Source: Pelagicoccus mobilis (GTDB taxonomy: Bacteria; Verrucomicrobiota; Verrucomicrobiia; Opitutales; Opitutaceae). Taken from it: a stretch of 51,725 nt of DNA. The stretch spans positions 1-51,725 of the forward strand of contig NZ_JAENIL010000052.1 in assembly GCF_016595505.1 (NCBI RefSeq), given 5' to 3'. The notes below the pieces were generated by a model that ran no database searches, had not been told where the DNA came from, and saw only the letters and a program-made list of their open reading frames with translations. Below are positions 10,175 to 18,704 of the stretch, piece after piece; within the stretch, counting starts at the first letter, position 1; every line of letters begins with the position of its first letter. The position numbers were made by a program, and so were the translations under genes.

Positions 10175-12082
10175 ATGACACAGGGATACGACTCTCTCTA
10201 CGCGGCGTCTCTCGACGATCCGGAGACGTTTTGGAAGGAACAATCAAAACACATCGATTGGTTTACCTCACCAGATGAAATCCTTTCGTACTCTCAGGAG
10301 GGAAACTGGAAGTGGTTCGAGGGAGGCACCCTCAATACATCCTACCTCGCCATCGATCGACACATCGATCGGGGGCGGGGAGGTGAAACCGCGATCATTT
10401 ACGATTCACCAGTAACCGACACCAAAAGAAGATACTCGTATCGAGAGCTAAAATACGAAGTCTCTCGCCTTGCCGGAGCACTTCGGGCCTTGGGCGTGAA
10501 GCGAGGGGATCGAGTCATCCTCTACCTCCCCATGATTCCAGAGACGATCTTCGCCATGCTTGCCTGCGCTCGAATCGGGGCCATACACTCCGTAGTATTT
10601 GGCGGTTTCGCCGCCCACGAACTGCAGAAACGGATCGACGACGCAAAGCCTAAAGCGCTGCTCACCGCCTCATGTGGTATCGAGGTCAATCGAGTCATAC
10701 CCTACAAGCCAATCGTCGACCGAGCCCTGGAACTCGCATCGCACGAAGTAGATAGCGTAGTGGTCTTGCAACGACATCAAGTCAAAGCAGACCTAAATCA
10801 GTCTCGTGACCATGATTGGCAACACGTGATCGCAAAGTCGATGCCCGCGGAATGCCTCCCGCTACAAGCAACCGATCCGCTCTACATCATCTACACATCA
10901 GGCACCACAGGAAAACCCAAGGGAGTCCTGCGTGACAACGGCGGACACGCGGTCGCCATGGAATTCTCAATGCGAACGATCTACGACATGAGCCCCGGCG
11001 ACGTTTTCTGGGCCGCTTCCGACGTTGGCTGGGTAGTCGGACACTCCTACATCGTCTACGCCCCGCTCATTCGCGGATGCACCACCGTGCTCTATGAAGG
11101 CAAACCCGTCAAAACACCCGATGCCGGCGCCTTCTGGCGTGTGGTTGAAGAGCACCATGTCAACGCTCTCTTCACTGCCCCCACCGCCATCAGAGCCATG
11201 CGCAAGGAAGACCCAGAAGCCGCCCTCATGAAGCGCTACGATCTCTCTTCTCTCAGGAACATGTTCCTCGCCGGTGAACGTTGCGACGTCTCCACCCTCG
11301 AGTGGCTCTCCTGCAACCTCGGAGTCCCCGTCATCGACCACTGGTGGCAAACGGAGTCGGGCTGGCCGATGCTGGCCAACATGACCGGCATCGAACTACT
11401 GCCAATCAAACCCGGATCAGCAGGAAAACCAGTTTGTGGATACGAGATGAAAGTCGTCGACGAATACGGGGCAGAATGCCCGCCAAAAGTCGAAGGAACC
11501 CTCCTAGTCCGCTGCCCGCTTCCACCCGGCACCCTGATCGACCTATGGCAAGATAGCGAACGCTTCCAGAAGTCCTACTTCGACTCCTACCCGGGATACT
11601 ATCTCACAGGAGACGGAGCCTACCGCGACGAGAACGGGTACTTCTACATCGTCGGTCGCATCGACGACGTCATAAACGTGGCTGGCCACAGACTGTCTAC
11701 AGCCAGCCTAGAAGAAGCGATCTCCAGCAATCCCTCCGTCGCGGAGTGCGCGGTGATCGGCATCGACGACGCCCTAAAGGGTCAAGTCCCCATTGCCCTC
11801 GTCGTCACAAAGACCGGCCTCACCGCCGGACCAGACGAACTTGAGAAAGAGCTTGTGGCCAAGGTTCGAGAAGCCTTCGGAGCAGTCGCCTCCCTCAAGC
11901 ATGTCCTAATAACCGAACACCTCCCCAAAACGAGATCGGGCAAGGTACTGCGTAGCGCCTTGAGAGCGATCGCCAACGGCAAAGAACTCCCTTCCGTAGC
12001 CACCATCGACGACCCCCACGTTTTGGACGAGATCAGAGCGCTCTTCGAACGCGAACTCTTCGAAGCAAAAGCAGTCAAGTAA
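10175..12082 (+). CDS. prpE: Propionyl-CoA synthetase
   Basis: A 635-residue AMP-forming acyl-CoA synthetase of the acetyl/propionyl-CoA ligase group. Domains: N-terminal ACS-type segment (DPETFWKEQSKHIDW), AMP-binding core with the P-loop-like YIIYTSGTTGKPKGV, the PrpE-typical VIDHWWQTESGWP, and the mobile C-terminal domain with TGDGAYRD and the catalytic, acetylation-sensitive lysine in PKTRSGKVLR (Lys590). The match of the HWWQTESGWP segment and the length favour propionate over acetate as substrate. It is cytosolic and would feed propionate into the methylcitrate or methylmalonyl-CoA route; no such genes are adjacent. It follows the cytochrome gene closely. Confidence 0.9.
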   Translation: MTQGYDSLYAASLDDPETFWKEQSKHIDWFTSPDEILSYSQEGNWKWFEGGTLNTSYLAIDRHIDRGRGGETAIIYDSPVTDTKRRYSYRELKYEVSRLAGALRALGVKRGDRVILYLPMIPETIFAMLACARIGAIHSVVFGGFAAHELQKRIDDAKPKALLTASCGIEVNRVIPYKPIVDRALELASHEVDSVVVLQRHQVKADLNQSRDHDWQHVIAKSMPAECLPLQATDPLYIIYTSGTTGKPKGVLRDNGGHAVAMEFSMRTIYDMSPGDVFWAASDVGWVVGHSYIVYAPLIRGCTTVLYEGKPVKTPDAGAFWRVVEEHHVNALFTAPTAIRAMRKEDPEAALMKRYDLSSLRNMFLAGERCDVSTLEWLSCNLGVPVIDHWWQTESGWPMLANMTGIELLPIKPGSAGKPVCGYEMKVVDEYGAECPPKVEGTLLVRCPLPPGTLIDLWQDSERFQKSYFDSYPGYYLTGDGAYRDENGYFYIVGRIDDVINVAGHRLSTASLEEAISSNPSVAECAVIGIDDALKGQVPIALVVTKTGLTAGPDELEKELVAKVREAFGAVASLKHVLITEHLPKTRSGKVLRSALRAIANGKELPSVATIDDPHVLDEIRALFERELFEAKAVK

Positions 12083-12180
12083 GCCAAATCTTCCCACTCA
12101 AAAAAGTATCAGCTTTTCCACAACAACGGGAAAGCACGATTCCGCTTTGCCTTCCAGTCATTCCCGGCTAGCGTCCGGAA

Positions 12181-14839
12181 ATGATCGGAGAGAGCGAAAT
12201 CCAACGACTGGCCGAAGACCGAGAGCGCAAGCGAAACTGGAAACGATGGGGACCCTACCTGTCAGAACGACAGTGGGGCACCGTACGGGAAGACTACTCT
12301 CCCAACGGCGACGCCTGGAAACACTTCCCCTTCGAACACGCCCACCTTCGCGCCTACCGTTGGGGCGAGGACGGACTCCTGGGCTTTTGCGACCGCCAAG
12401 GACGCCTCTGCTTCACTCCCGCCTTCTGGAACGGCGAGGATCCGATCATAAAAGAGAGGCTCTTCGGTCTCACTGGCGAACAAGGAAACCACGGCGAAGA
12501 CAACAAAGAGCTCTACTACTACCTCGATTCCACTCCAACCCACTCCTATTCGAGAGCCCTCTACAAGTACCCACAAGCCGGTTACCCATACCAAGATCTA
12601 ATTGCGAAAAACCGACAAAGAGGTCTCCAGGATTCGGAATACGAAATTTTGGATACAGGCATCTTCGACAACGGAAAAAGCTTTGATATCCAAATCGAAT
12701 ACGCGAAAGGCGGGCCCAACGACATTCTCATAACCTTCACCTTTAAGAATCTCGCCGCGACTCCTGCCAAACTAAGCGCCCTACCCAAGCTCTGGTTTCG
12801 CAACACTTGGTTCTGGGGCTGCGAACACGAGGGTTGCTCCCTCAAACCAAGCATTCGCCTCGAAAGCCCCAACAAGCTTCGTCTTGAACGCGATACGCTC
12901 GGAACCTTTTACTTCGAGGCAGAGCCATCCTCCAGCGGAGTCGCCCCTCACTTCGCTCTCGCCGAAAACGAGACCAGCACCCGAGCGCTGTATGGAGAGG
13001 AAAACTACACTCCCTACACGAAAGATGCGTTCCATCGCTGGATCATCGACAACGACCCATCCGCAGTTCGACACGAAGGAACCGGCACGATCGCCATGGC
13101 CCGCTATGACCTAGCGTTCCGGCCCGGCGAAGAGATCACCCTAAACTTCCGCCTCTACTCGGAAAAGGAAGCGCCCAAACAAAGCTTCGGACGCTCCTTC
13201 ACCACCCAGTTCAACAAAGCAAAAAAACAAGCCGACACGTTCTGGGATACCTCGCTCACCTCTTCCGCCGATCGCGAAGAACAAGACATCCAACGCCAGG
13301 CTTACGCCGGACTTCTTTGGTCCAAACAATTCTATCACTATTCCGTTCACGATTGGCTAAAGGGCGATCCCGCGGTCGCCCAACCTCCAGAATCCCGAAA
13401 GCAGGGCAGAAACCACAACTGGACTCACCTCTTCAATCGCGACGTCATCTCTATGCCGGACAAATGGGAGTACCCTTGGTACGCGGCTTGGGACCTCGCC
13501 TTCCACATGGTCCCCTTCGCGGAGATCGATCCCGACTTCGCCAAGAAACAACTCATCCTCTTCCTCAGGGAATGGTACATGCACCCCAACGGCCAAGTAC
13601 CCGCCTACGAATGGGCTCTGGACGACGTGAATCCGCCAACCCACGCTTGGGCCTGCTGGGAAGTCTACAAGATGGGAAAGCAAAACGGCAGCCCCGACAT
13701 CGATTTCCTAAAACGCGTATTCAGCAAACTGCTACTAAACTTCACCTGGTGGGTAAACCGCAAGGATCCAAACGGAAACAACCTCTTTGGAGGCGGCTTT
13801 CTCGGACTGGACAACATAGGACTCTTCGACCGCTCCAAACCGCTACCTGGCGGGGCGCAACTCCATCAAGCAGACGGCACGGCTTGGATGGCGTTCTACT
13901 GCTCCAAGATGCTCTCCATCTCCTTGGAGCTCGCCGCGGTCGACAAAACCTATTCCGACGTCGCTTCAAAATTCTTCGAGCACTTCATGAGCATCGCCGA
14001 GGCGACCAACCACTTCGCCGGCCGCGGCCTGTGGGACGAAGAAGACGGCTTCTACTACGACGAGATCGTGTATCCAAACGGTAACTCCCAACCCCTTCGC
14101 ATACGCTCCCTCGTAGGACTCCTTCCTCTCATAGCAGCGCTCCCTCTTCACAAGTCCACGCTCGACGAGCTACCCGGATTCCAAAAACGCATGGAGTGGT
14201 ACCTAAATAACAGACAAGACATCACCAGCGGCATCACCGCTCTCTCCAGCTCCGAGTCTTGCAACGACCGCCTCCTCGCCCTCCCCACCAAAGAACGTCT
14301 CCTCCGGCTACTCTCCTACCTCTTCGACGAAGACGAGTTCCTCTCGCCCTACGGAATCCGCTCTCTCTCCAAAGTACACGAAGAGAAGCCCTGCTTCCTC
14401 AACATAAACGGCGAAACCCACGAACTCCGCTACTGTGCTGGAGATTCGGATACCTACCTCTTCGGGGGGCAACTCCAATTGGCGAGGTCCCATTTGGTTC
14501 CCTATGAACTACCTGATTATCGACGCCCTCGACCGATACCACAATTTCTACGGCGATTCGCTAACCGTGGAGTACCCCGCCCGCTCAGGAAACTTCCAAA
14601 CGCTCAAGGCCTCCGCCAACGACATCCGAACGCGCCTAATCAGCATCTTCAAAACCGACAAGAACGGGGCCCGCCCTTGGCAAGGAGGCGATGCGCGAGC
14701 AAACATGAGCCACCACGACCAAGGCCTCCAACAGTTCTACGAGTTCTTCAATCCCGAAACCGGCAAAGGTCACGGTGCCAGCCATCAAACCGGCTGGACC
14801 GCCCTCGTGGCGACTCTCATAAAGGACAGATACTCTTGA
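12181..14839 (+). pseudogene. GH63-type glucosidase with a frameshift
   Basis: The reading frame from 12181 encodes an intracellular MGH1/GH63-like glycoside hydrolase (alpha-glucosidase-like) beginning with the conserved block RKRNWKRWGPYLSERQWGT. The conserved frame runs to about 14463 (DSDTYLFGG) and then shifts: the following conserved residues NSNWRGPIWFPMNYLIIDAL up to TALVATLIKDRYS are in the +1 frame and end at 14839. The shift lies at a G6 tract at 14464-14469, where five G would give FGGNSNWRGP. Repaired, the product is about 885 residues, the normal length of this family, with both the N-terminal beta-sandwich and the (alpha/alpha)6 barrel. As read, translation continues out of frame to 14934. 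Either a recent mutation, slippage, or a sequencing error; every other part is intact, so an error is quite possible. Confidence 0.85.
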
Positions 14840-14930
14840 GCCAAATAATCGCTAGACCTGACTACAGCCTCATAGTGCACACTGTCCAAATCGACGTCGG
14901 CAAAAACCAAACGCTCATTCAAAAAACACT

Positions 14931-15110
14931 ATGAAAAACGAACTCAACAAAGACACGTTCGTCCAGATTCTCCGTGATTGCGGGCTTTCGGACGCGCAAA
15001 TGACTAAGCTCCACCAACTCATGGAAAAACGCTTCCCAGAATCTCACCAGCGCTTTCTGGAGTTTCTCCAGATCGGCGACGACGAGATCGCGGCTATCCG
15101 CCAGAGCTGA
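14931..15110 (+). CDS. 59-residue helical protein, paralogue of the MerR C-terminal domain
   Basis: A short gene starting MKNELNKDTFVQILRDCG and ending EIAAIRQS. It is clearly similar over its whole length to the last 60 residues of the MerR-type protein that follows (LRDCGLSDAQM..LHQLMEKRFPESHQRFLEFLQI..DEIAAIRQS against LRESGLSDEDM..WHQTFEEKSPEAHQDFLESIGI..NEIRSIRQKS). It therefore corresponds to a free-standing version of that regulator's putative effector or oligomerisation domain. The gap to the regulator is 87 bases, so the two are probably in one transcript. It could be a ligand carrier, a dimerisation antagonist, or a domain donor; the sequence supports only the homology. Confidence 0.75.
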   Translation: MKNELNKDTFVQILRDCGLSDAQMTKLHQLMEKRFPESHQRFLEFLQIGDDEIAAIRQS

Positions 15111-15197
15111 AACAAGCCCCACCAAACACATGGGATGCCTCGTACAGCCTGCGAGGCACCCCTTCCTCAAGTCCAACAACTCCAGAAGCTTTTAGCC

Positions 15198-15734
15198 ATG
15201 CTCACCATACGCGAACTCGCGCGACGCCACGGACTATCAAGAAGCACGCTCCTCTACTACGATGACATCGGGCTCCTCCCTCCCACGACCCGCACCGGAG
15301 CAAACTACCGACTATACGATGAACAAGCCAATTCACAGCTAACGCTCATCCGCGCCTATCGCGAAGCTGGCCTCCCACTAGAGATAATCGCAACCCTCAT
15401 CAACAAACCCAAAAGCCGAGTCACCAAGGCTCTCAATCAAAGACTCTCCGAAATCAATCGCGAGATCCAAGCCCTTCGCCAACAACAATCCCGTGTCGTT
15501 TCGATGCTTAAAAACTCGCTGGCATTCCGCAGATCTCGATACATGGACAAGAACCGCTGGGTCGAGCTCTTGAGAGAATCGGGCCTCAGTGACGAAGACA
15601 TGATGCGATGGCACCAAACCTTCGAAGAGAAATCCCCCGAAGCCCATCAAGACTTCCTGGAGTCAATAGGCATCGCTGAAAACGAAATTCGGTCGATCCG
15701 CCAAAAAAGCAGATCGACCGAATCGAAAAAATAA
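15198..15734 (+). CDS. MerR-family transcriptional regulator
   Basis: A 178-residue regulator. Residues 1-70 form the winged helix-turn-helix with the MerR hallmarks (TIRELARRHGLSRSTLLYYDDIGLLPP and NYRLYDE). A coiled-coil dimerisation helix follows (about 75-110, EINREIQALRQQQSRVV). The C-terminal part (about 118-168, DKNRWVELLRESGLSDEDM...) is not a metal-binding loop; there are no cysteines, so this is not a metal or redox MerR. The ATG at 15198 is chosen because MLTIRELAR is the canonical N-terminus; the open frame reaches 15135. The same C-terminal domain occurs alone in the gene just upstream. Confidence 0.88.
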   Translation: MLTIRELARRHGLSRSTLLYYDDIGLLPPTTRTGANYRLYDEQANSQLTLIRAYREAGLPLEIIATLINKPKSRVTKALNQRLSEINREIQALRQQQSRVVSMLKNSLAFRRSRYMDKNRWVELLRESGLSDEDMMRWHQTFEEKSPEAHQDFLESIGIAENEIRSIRQKSRSTESKK

Positions 15735-15777
15735 AATCTGAAGCTCGGAGCGGCTAAGAAACCGTCCCCTGGACAAC

Positions 15778-16233
15778 TCAGTAGCCGATACCGCCGGAGT
15801 CCGACAGATAGCTCATCAAAGTGCCAGCCTCCGCGCGGAACGTCTCCGTCGCATGGCGGTTAAGGTCACCCGCAGATATCAATCCGACAACCAGACCATC
15901 CTCCAGAACCGGAAGGTGGCGAACCTTGTTCTCACTCACGATATCCATCGCCTGCCCCACTTCCGTATCCGGCGAAATGGTCACCAGCTGGCTCGACATC
16001 ACCTCGGATACCGCGACCTTTGTCGCATCCCTTCCCTCAGCCACTATCTTTCGAAGCACGTCTCTTTCGGTAAAGATTCCAACGAGAGACTTCGAATCCA
16101 TGACCAAGACGCTGCCCACGCGCACGCGATTCATCAGCTCGACGGCTTTTTGAACGGTGGTGTCTGGAGCGACCGAAAGGAGTTCGATAGACTTCTTAGT
16201 TAGCAAAGAGGAAACTGGAGTATTCATAGGCAT
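15778..16233 (-). CDS. Tandem CBS domain protein
   Basis: A 151-residue protein that is essentially a CBS pair (Bateman module): CBS1 about residues 17-72 (APDTTVQKAVELMNRVRVGSVLVMD..LVGIFTERDVLRKIV) and CBS2 about 80-135 (SSQLVTISPDTEVGQAMDIVSENKVRHLPVLEDGLVVGLISAGDL). Such stand-alone pairs bind adenosine nucleotides and act as energy or ligand sensors. No attached effector domain or membrane segment is present. It converges with the MerR gene, with 43 bases between stop codons. Partner unknown. Confidence 0.9.
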   Translation of the reverse strand: MPMNTPVSSLLTKKSIELLSVAPDTTVQKAVELMNRVRVGSVLVMDSKSLVGIFTERDVLRKIVAEGRDATKVAVSEVMSSQLVTISPDTEVGQAMDIVSENKVRHLPVLEDGLVVGLISAGDLNRHATETFRAEAGTLMSYLSDSGGIGY

Positions 16234-16330
16234 GTAATAAGATTAGGGTTAATTCTTGAACCTATTAATCTACCAAAGATCTCCAAAACCGCAAACCGTA
16301 TCCCCAGTTTGTGGCATTCCTCCCCCGAAC

Positions 16331-16358
16331 GGTAGCGCCCGCTGTCCCCAACGGACAC
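16331..16358. repeat. Degenerate copy of the GGTAGCGGCC hairpin repeat
   Basis: Carries the family core GGTAGCG...CGCTGTCCCCAACGG...CAC, but the two stem arms no longer pair fully. It lies in the gap between the Nudix stop (16394) and the CBS start (16233). Better preserved copies are at 24747-24774 and 47246-47274. Confidence 0.6.
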
Positions 16359-16393
16359 AAAACCGCCTCCCCGCAAAACAGCCCCAACCCCGT

Positions 16394-16951
16394 CTAAACG
16401 GACTCGAGCTTCAATCGTCCCTTCCATTTCCCAGCCATGCGAAGCATCGAAACTTCCTCCGTAAAATCGCTTATCGAATCGATTTCCACCCACGCCAGAT
16501 CAAGCGACTCCTCGCTCACCTGGAAAGCCTCCGACCCCGTCGCCTGCACGACGAAACGGACATCGAAATGGTAATGGTCAGGATCCGCCTTCCGGGCCGG
16601 AATCAGATGGATATCAATGTCGAAAATCGCTTCGTCCAACAAACTGAGCTCGCTCAGCCCCGACTCCTCCAGCGCCTCCTGCAACGCCACACGCGACACG
16701 TCTGACTCCCCATCCGCATGCCCGCCAAGCTGAAACCAAGCCCCTAGCTTCCGATGATGCGTCAGCAGCACATGCGTTCCCGCCCGATTCACCAGCCAAG
16801 CCGAACCGGTCACATGCCCCTCCTGCAGGCTTCGCTCAAAACAGTCCTCGTTCCTCCTCACAAACTCCAGAAACCGCTCGCAAGTCTCGCTCTCACCCGG
16901 CCACCTGGCTGCGTACCCCTCCAGCAGTTCGATCAACGCCTTCCTCTTCAT
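16394..16951 (-). CDS. Nudix hydrolase
   Basis: A 185-residue cytosolic protein of the Nudix superfamily, which cleaves nucleoside diphosphate derivatives. The Nudix box is visible as GGHADGESDVSRVALQEALEESGL (residues 76-99, given in outline): the glycine, the spacing and the EEsG metal-binding acids are kept, but the usual Arg of REUxEE is Gln, a variation seen in the YmfB-like group. Preceding it is LLTHHRKLGAWFQLGGH, resembling the group annotated as NUDIX hydrolases acting on unknown substrates. It lies 19 bases after the ArsR gene on the same strand and may be read with it. Confidence 0.88.
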   Translation of the reverse strand: MKRKALIELLEGYAARWPGESETCERFLEFVRRNEDCFERSLQEGHVTGSAWLVNRAGTHVLLTHHRKLGAWFQLGGHADGESDVSRVALQEALEESGLSELSLLDEAIFDIDIHLIPARKADPDHYHFDVRFVVQATGSEAFQVSEESLDLAWVEIDSISDFTEEVSMLRMAGKWKGRLKLESV

Positions 16952-16970
16952 AAAACTCGGTCCCGCCCGC

Positions 16971-17261
16971 CTACTCCTCGTTCGAACAACACTCTTCCTG
17001 CATAAACGCCAGCAAGGCCTCCAGCACCTGAAACTCAGGCGTGCAATAAAGTGTACGCCCCTCCCGACGCTGCTTCACCAAATCCACCGACACCAGTCGC
17101 GATATGTGATGCGACAAAGTCGAAGCCGGCACGCCCAAGGCCTCCTGCAACTCGCCGACCGGCACCCCCTTCAGGCCCCCTCGAACCAGATACCGGAAAA
17201 CTTCCAGCCGAGTCACATGACCCAGCTCCGCCAGTTGCTTCGCTGCAATTTCAGTATCCAT
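16971..17261 (-). CDS. arsR: ArsR/SmtB-family repressor
   Basis: A 96-residue winged helix-turn-helix protein of the ArsR family: LAELGHVTRLEVFRYLVRGG (helices 1-2), PVGELQEALGVPASTLSHHISRL (recognition helix) and the wing VKQRREGRTLYC. The last residues, ECCSNEE, put a Cys pair at the extreme C-terminus; a C-terminal or recognition-helix Cys pair binds As(III)/Sb(III) in some ArsR proteins. The classical ELCVCDL motif is absent, with GVPVGELQ in that position, so metal sensing would depend on the C-terminal pair. It is divergent from an ArsP-like permease and probably represses it. Confidence 0.88.
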   Translation of the reverse strand: MDTEIAAKQLAELGHVTRLEVFRYLVRGGLKGVPVGELQEALGVPASTLSHHISRLVSVDLVKQRREGRTLYCTPEFQVLEALLAFMQEECCSNEE

Positions 17262-17290
17262 AAGCCAATCCTCTCAAATTGTCATTTCCA

Positions 17291-17360
17291 TATTTCTAGA
17301 ATTTTACTTTGACAAGACCTCATTTCAGCTGCCTATATTTCGACAATACTAGAATTATAA
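17291..17360 (+). promoter_or_regulatory. Putative permease promoter with ArsR-like operator
   Basis: Between the divergent ArsR and permease genes there is TTGACA at 17309-17314 and TATATT at 17334-17339 (19-base spacing, slightly long). The AT-rich flanks contain the palindrome TTCTAGAA at 17294-17301 and a second CTAGAAT at 17349-17355, so two related half-sites frame the promoter. ArsR proteins commonly bind AT-rich dyads in this position. The assignment is by position and pattern only. Confidence 0.45.
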
Positions 17361-17421
17361 ATATTCAACACGAGCTCCCAGGCCTCGGACGCGGAAACGC
17401 AACGCCAGGAGCCCCAGCGCC

Positions 17422-18558
17422 ATGCAATCCACAGCAAGCAACGAATCTCTCAGCATCAGCGAATGGCTCGGCCAAGGCATCCGGCAGATCCTCTCCGGCC
17501 TCGAGCCCTCCATCGGCTCCGACACGCTTGACTCCCTCTCCCAAGCGGGCGGCACTTTCCTGTTCATCTTCGCCGAGCTCACCCTGCTCTTCATCTCAAT
17601 CAGCTACCTGATCGGGATGATCCAAAGCTTCATCCCCCCGGAAAAAATCCGCACCCTCCTTAGCAACAAACGAAGCTACGCCATCGCCGCCTTGCTGGGA
17701 GCCATCACACCCTTTTGCTCCTGCTCCACCATCCCCTTCCTCAAAGGACTGATCCGCGCTGGCACCAACTTCGGAGCCATCATCGTCTTCCTGCTCGCCA
17801 GCCCCCTGCTCAACCCGATCATCATCGGCCTCTTCTTCGTCAGCTTCGGACTAAAGGCCGCCATCTACTACTTCGCCTCCGCCATGCTCTTCTCTATCCT
17901 GGCGGGACTGGCCCTCGACAAGCTAGGCTTCGGAAAATACCTGCAGCCGCACACCTCCCCCACCCCGCGCAAAGCGACCTTCTCCCTCGCCAGCGCCCCC
18001 TCCCTATCTCCCGCTGATTCCTGCTGCAGCCCCAAGCCTTCACTCGCTCCCTCCAGCTCACCTTGCTGCACCCCCAAACCGGTCACAGCCTCGCCATCCA
18101 GCTCATGCTGCAGCGAGGAAAAGACCGCCAGCCAGCGCCCCACTATCGCAAGCGCCTCTAAGCCGGCCCTCCAGCAAGCTTTCCAAGACTTCCGCCAAGC
18201 CCTCCCCTATATGCTCATCGGAACCGCCATCGGAGCCATCATCTACGGCTTCGTGCCCGACACCTTCATTAGCCGCTACGCCTCCGCCGACAATCCCCTA
18301 GCCATCCCCTTCTCGGCCATCATCGGAGTCCCTCTCTACGTCCGGGCCGAAGCGGTCATCCCCATCAGCCTCGGACTCGTCGAGAAAGGCATGAGCCTCG
18401 GAGCCGCCATGGCATTCATCATCGGCAGCGCCGGAGCCAGCATCACCGAAGTCATCCTTCTCAAATCCATCTTCAAGCAGCCCATCATCATCGCCTTCCT
18501 CGTCGTCGTCTTCACGATGGCAATCGCTACCGGCTACCTCCTGCCGCTCTTCGTGTGA
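17422..18558 (+). CDS. ArsP/DUF318-like permease with di-cysteine loop
   Basis: A 378-residue membrane protein of the PF03773 permease family (ArsP-like, efflux of organoarsenicals or a related thiol-reactive compound). There are about eight hydrophobic segments (about 45-70, 85-106, 117-139, 143-165, 258-277, 295-322, 328-352 and 355-377). The family motif ITPFCSCSTIPF (Cys99, Cys101) is present. The central cytoplasmic loop (about 175-245) is unusually long and holds three CC pairs at 201-202, 215-216 and 229-230, exactly 14 residues apart, in a Ser/Pro-rich context (CC[ST]PKPxxAxSSS). The adjacent ArsR ends in ECCSNEE, supporting a shared thiol ligand. Substrate unproven. Confidence 0.88.
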   Translation: MQSTASNESLSISEWLGQGIRQILSGLEPSIGSDTLDSLSQAGGTFLFIFAELTLLFISISYLIGMIQSFIPPEKIRTLLSNKRSYAIAALLGAITPFCSCSTIPFLKGLIRAGTNFGAIIVFLLASPLLNPIIIGLFFVSFGLKAAIYYFASAMLFSILAGLALDKLGFGKYLQPHTSPTPRKATFSLASAPSLSPADSCCSPKPSLAPSSSPCCTPKPVTASPSSSCCSEEKTASQRPTIASASKPALQQAFQDFRQALPYMLIGTAIGAIIYGFVPDTFISRYASADNPLAIPFSAIIGVPLYVRAEAVIPISLGLVEKGMSLGAAMAFIIGSAGASITEVILLKSIFKQPIIIAFLVVVFTMAIATGYLLPLFV

Positions 18559-18595
18559 AACACAGCCACCCCAGCAGGCGCCCGTTAAAATGGTT

Positions 18596-18621
18596 CAGCG
18601 CCCGCTGCGAATTAGGCGCTG
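18596..18621. terminator. Hairpin after the permease gene
   Basis: CAGCGCC (18596-18602) and GGCGCTG (18615-18621) form a 7-base-pair stem with a 12-base loop, 37 bases downstream of the permease stop. There is no T-run after it, so it may stabilise the mRNA end or be part of a repeat rather than be an intrinsic terminator. Confidence 0.35.
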
Positions 18622-18661
18622 GCCTAGCAGAGATCTCCACTGTACTTTGATTGGATATTGC

Positions 18662-18674
18662 GCACAATGTGTGC
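18662..18674. promoter_or_regulatory. Possible operator upstream of the beta-galactosidase
   Basis: GCACA-ATG-TGTGC is a dyad with 5-base arms located 31 bases before the ATG at 18705, just after the promoter-like TTGATTGGATATTG. The position fits a repressor or activator site for the glycosidase gene. Short dyads arise by chance, so this is tentative. Confidence 0.25.
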
Positions 18675-18704
18675 CTTTTCGCCCTCTGTCGAACCGATCG
18701 AAAC

